A stretch of DNA of 7,515 bases from Treponema sp. (lineage in GTDB: Bacteria; Spirochaetota; Spirochaetia; Treponematales; Breznakiellaceae): the NCBI GenBank assembly GCA_009785045.1, contig WQXC01000080.1, forward strand, positions 1 to 7,515. The letters are read 5' to 3'. This document shows positions 4,921 through 7,515 of the stretch, in pieces. Position 1 is the stretch's first letter. Each line of letters begins with the position of its first letter. The notes under the pieces were generated by a model. It saw nothing but the letters and a program-made list of their open reading frames with translations, made no database searches and was not told the DNA's origin. Made by a program: the position numbers and the translations under genes.

Positions 4921-6612
4921 ATGTCGTTACTCGACAAATATTTACCAAGAAAAGATTTTGAATCCTACGAGGATTTCTATAAAAATTATGCTGTCAGTAT
5001 CCCAGAGAGCTTCAATTTCGCTTATGACGTAGTTGAAGAGCTTGCAACAAAAAAACCTGACAGCCGAGCTTTACAGTGGTGCGATGAAAAAGGAGCGGAA
5101 GCTGCTTTTACTTTTGCACAAATGAATAACCTTTCCAACAAGGCCGCGAATGTGCTGCGCGATGCTGGAATCGGTAAAGGCGATCCTGTAATGCTGATAC
5201 TTAAACGCCGCTGGGAATACTGGCCGGTTCTGCTGGCGCTGCACAAACTTGGCGCAATCGCCATTCCTGCAACGCATCTTCTTACCACTAAAGACATTGT
5301 GTACAGGTGCAATGCCGCTGACATCAAAGGAATAATCTGCGTTGATGATTCTGAACTTATGAGCCGCATAGACGAAGCAGAAGAGAAAATTAATTTAAAA
5401 CTTGGCTACAAGGCATTTGCCCGCTCTGTCCACATAAAAAAGGATGACAACCCGGCGCCGTCATCGGCCTGGATCGATTTTAAGCCAATCATGGATAATG
5501 CTTCCGATAATTTTCAAAAGCCGGCTGTTGTAAATTCAAACGATGATATCATGCTTTTATATTTTACATCCGGCACAACTGGAATGCCAAAAATGGTACG
5601 CCACAATTTTGAATATCCTTTGGGACATATCGCAACAGCTAGGTTCTGGCACCAGGTAGTGCCGGAAGGACTGCACTTAACAGTTGCCGACACCGGCTGG
5701 GCAAAAGCAGCATGGGGCTGCATTTACGGACAATGGCTCTGCGAAGCAGGAATCTTTATCTTCGATTATGATCGTTTTATTCCTCCTGCAATGCTGGAAA
5801 TAATCAGCAAGTACCGCCTTACAAGTTTCTGCGCTCCGCCGACAATATACCGGTTCTTTATCCGGGAAGATTTAAAGAAGTATGATTTCTCTGCGCTTAA
5901 ACATTGCAGCGTGGCGGGTGAACCTTTAAACCCGGAAATCTTCGATCGATTCCTGGAAGGTACAGGTATTAAATTGCGGGAATGTTACGGGCAGACAGAG
6001 CTTACAGTTTCTCTTTGCACATGGCCGTGGCTGGAACCAAAACCCGGCTCCATGGGAAAACCTGCGCCCGGATATGATATCGATCTTTTACGCGAAGACG
6101 GAACTTCATGCACCATGGGCGAAGAAGGTCAAATTGCCTTAAGAACGGACAAACGTAAACCCTACGGTATGTTCGGCGGCTACTACCGCGATGATGCATT
6201 AACTGCAAGTGTGTGGAGCGATAATATCTACTACACGGGAGATGTCGCGTGGAAAGATGAAGATGGTTATTACTGGTTTGTAGGCCGTAACGATGATGTT
6301 ATAAAAAGTTCCGGCTACCGCATTGGACCGTTCGAAGTTGAAAGCGCGCTCATGGAACATGCCGCGGTTCTTGAATGCGCCATCACTGGCGTCCCCGACC
6401 CGGATCGCGGCACAGCCGTTAAAGCAACTGTAGTCCTTGCAAAGGGCTATTCCGCTTCGGACGAATTAAAGGTAGAATTACAGGAACATGTAAAGAAGAC
6501 TACGGCGCCTTACAAGTATCCCAGAATTGTGGAGTTTGTAAGCGAGCTTCCCAAAACAATAAGCGGGAAAATACGCCGGGTTGAAATACGCGGAGAAGAC
6601 ACTAAACAGTAA
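4921..6612 (+). CDS. AMP-forming acyl-CoA synthetase (short/medium- or branched-chain type)
   Basis: A 563-residue member of the ANL adenylating superfamily. It should convert a carboxylic acid, ATP and CoA to acyl-CoA, AMP and pyrophosphate through an acyl-adenylate. Complete core motifs are visible: the P-loop YFTSGTTGMPK (214-224), YGQTE (356-360), YYTGD (437-441), the hinge region GRNDDVIKSSGYRIGPFEVE (455-474), and PKTISGKIRR (544-553) with catalytic Lys550. The segment VADTGWAKAAWG (255-266) resembles the medium-chain/ACSM-like branch, including an archaeal enzyme described as acting on small branched acids, more than the DIGW-type motif of acetyl-CoA synthetases. Length (about 560) also fits that branch better than the roughly 650 residues of acetyl-CoA synthetase. 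The start has AGGAG six bases upstream. It lies directly after the cupin regulator and 12 bases before citrate synthase. Exact substrate cannot be read from sequence. Confidence 0.93.
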   Translation: MSLLDKYLPRKDFESYEDFYKNYAVSIPESFNFAYDVVEELATKKPDSRALQWCDEKGAEAAFTFAQMNNLSNKAANVLRDAGIGKGDPVMLILKRRWEYWPVLLALHKLGAIAIPATHLLTTKDIVYRCNAADIKGIICVDDSELMSRIDEAEEKINLKLGYKAFARSVHIKKDDNPAPSSAWIDFKPIMDNASDNFQKPAVVNSNDDIMLLYFTSGTTGMPKMVRHNFEYPLGHIATARFWHQVVPEGLHLTVADTGWAKAAWGCIYGQWLCEAGIFIFDYDRFIPPAMLEIISKYRLTSFCAPPTIYRFFIREDLKKYDFSALKHCSVAGEPLNPEIFDRFLEGTGIKLRECYGQTELTVSLCTWPWLEPKPGSMGKPAPGYDIDLLREDGTSCTMGEEGQIALRTDKRKPYGMFGGYYRDDALTASVWSDNIYYTGDVAWKDEDGYYWFVGRNDDVIKSSGYRIGPFEVESALMEHAAVLECAITGVPDPDRGTAVKATVVLAKGYSASDELKVELQEHVKKTTAPYKYPRIVEFVSELPKTISGKIRRVEIRGEDTKQ

Positions 6613-6624
6613 AAGGAGCATATT

Positions 6625-7515
6625 ATGGACTTAAAAGAGCACTTAAAAGAAATATCCGGCAACGATTATATCGATTCGGAACTATTCCCAAAGTTTGGCG
6701 TTAAGCGCGGCTTACGTAACGATGACGGTACAGGCGTACTTGTAGGTCTTACCCGCGTCGGCGATGTATACGGCTATGATGTCAGAGACGGAAAAAAGGT
6801 TGCCGTTCCCGGTAAGCTCATTTACAGAGGTATTGATGTTGTAGAAATTGCCGCTGAAGCCGCTGAAAAAAACAAGTTTTGTTTTGAAGAAACTGTTTAC
6901 CTTCTTCTTTTTGGAAAACAGCCAAACCAAAAACAACTTGACGACTTTAACAAACTAATCGGCGAATTAAGAGCTCTTCCCAAAAACTTTATAGAAGATG
7001 TAATTTTAAGAGCGCCGTCGCGTGACATTATGAATAAGCTCGCTTCATCTGTGCTTGCTCTGTATCCATATGATGAAAATCCTGAAGGTCAGGATCCGGA
7101 AAATGTACTTCGCCAGTGCGTTGAATTAATTGCGCGTTTCCCAAGTATTGCGGCATATTCATACATGTCCAAAAAACATAACTTTGACCGCGAAAGTTTG
7201 ATTATCCATCAGGTTGATCCTTCGCTGTCTGCAGCGGAAACATTACTTTCGCTTATAAGACCGGATAAAAAGTACACCCGGTACGAAGCGCAGCTTTTAG
7301 ACCTGGCTCTTGTTCTCCACGCTGAACACGGCGGCGGTAACAATTCGACATTTACTGTGCATGTTGTTACTTCGTCCGACACTGATACTTTTTCTGCAAT
7401 TGCCGCAGGCATTGGCTCGCTTAAGGGTTACAAGCACGGCGGAGCAAATGCAAAAGTAATCGAAATGATGGACGACATTAAAAAGAATGTTAAAAACTGG
7501 GAAAGCGAAGAAGAA
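6625..7515 (+). CDS. gltA: Citrate synthase, type found in clostridia (C-terminus cut by window edge)
   Basis: 297 codons are open to the right edge, about two thirds of the usual 430-460 residues. The enzyme condenses acetyl-CoA with oxaloacetate to give citrate. The N-terminal GLRNDDGTGVLVGLT and KLIYRGID are typical of the form common in Clostridia and related anaerobes. The active-site segment HAEHGGGNNSTFT contains His235, matching the catalytic His274 of pig citrate synthase. GYKHGGAN contains His271, matching His320. The third catalytic residue, an Asp, lies beyond the window. The ribosome binding site AAGGAG (6613-6618) follows directly on the acyl-CoA synthetase stop, six bases before ATG. 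A 2-methylcitrate synthase acting on propionyl-CoA cannot be excluded, and the neighbouring acyl-CoA synthetase makes that worth considering. Anaerobes often use citrate synthase for glutamate synthesis rather than a full cycle. Confidence 0.95.
   Translation, partial: MDLKEHLKEISGNDYIDSELFPKFGVKRGLRNDDGTGVLVGLTRVGDVYGYDVRDGKKVAVPGKLIYRGIDVVEIAAEAAEKNKFCFEETVYLLLFGKQPNQKQLDDFNKLIGELRALPKNFIEDVILRAPSRDIMNKLASSVLALYPYDENPEGQDPENVLRQCVELIARFPSIAAYSYMSKKHNFDRESLIIHQVDPSLSAAETLLSLIRPDKKYTRYEAQLLDLALVLHAEHGGGNNSTFTVHVVTSSDTDTFSAIAAGIGSLKGYKHGGANAKVIEMMDDIKKNVKNWESEEE

Noticed and set aside
5022..5369. 115-codon open frame on the minus strand opposite the acyl-CoA synthetase
   Set aside because: Antisense to a well-conserved enzyme and Ser/Arg-rich, as expected of a shadow frame.
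1..7515. Mobile element, phage, CRISPR, toxin-antitoxin or other defence system
   Set aside because: No transposase, integrase, repeat array, terminal inverted repeats, tRNA gene or nuclease-like domain was seen; the content is housekeeping metabolism plus unknown exported proteins.

Overview
The window looks like ordinary bacterial chromosome, moderately AT-leaning by eye. A spirochaete, most likely Treponema-like, is my best guess. That rests on the fused aroDE gene, the secreted or lipoprotein pair with no familiar domain, and a general family resemblance of the flanking hypothetical genes. No rRNA or other taxonomic marker is present, so the assignment is inference.

Layout: a leftward gene of unknown function enters from the left edge and starts at 722. 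A short divergent control region (723-810) follows, ending in an (AT)6 tract that abuts the preferred start of the next gene. From 811 to the right edge seven genes all read rightward, with gaps of about 22 bases or less, one overlap, and no recognisable terminator. They are a Trp-rich putative lipoprotein, a small exported protein, a bifunctional AroD-AroE fusion, RpiA, an XRE-cupin regulator, an AMP-forming acyl-CoA synthetase, and a citrate synthase that runs off the right edge. The arrangement looks like one long operon, or two consecutive ones that are translationally linked.

The cytoplasmic genes fall into two groups. RpiA belongs to the pentose phosphate pathway, which supplies erythrose 4-phosphate to the shikimate pathway, where AroDE carries out two successive steps (3-dehydroquinate to 3-dehydroshikimate to shikimate). 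The second group starts with a regulator carrying both a DNA-binding and a small-molecule (cupin) domain. It is followed by an enzyme that activates a carboxylic acid to its CoA ester and an enzyme that condenses an acyl-CoA with oxaloacetate. This suggests regulated uptake and activation of a short or branched volatile fatty acid feeding a citrate- or methylcitrate-type reaction, but that link is inference.

I found no tRNA, rRNA, CRISPR array, insertion sequence, phage gene or defence system. No stretch longer than about 90 bases lacks a gene. The points most worth a second look are the regulator/acyl-CoA synthetase/citrate synthase cluster, the Trp-rich exported protein with its AT tract, and a hairpin spanning the rpiA stop codon and part of the regulator's ribosome binding site.
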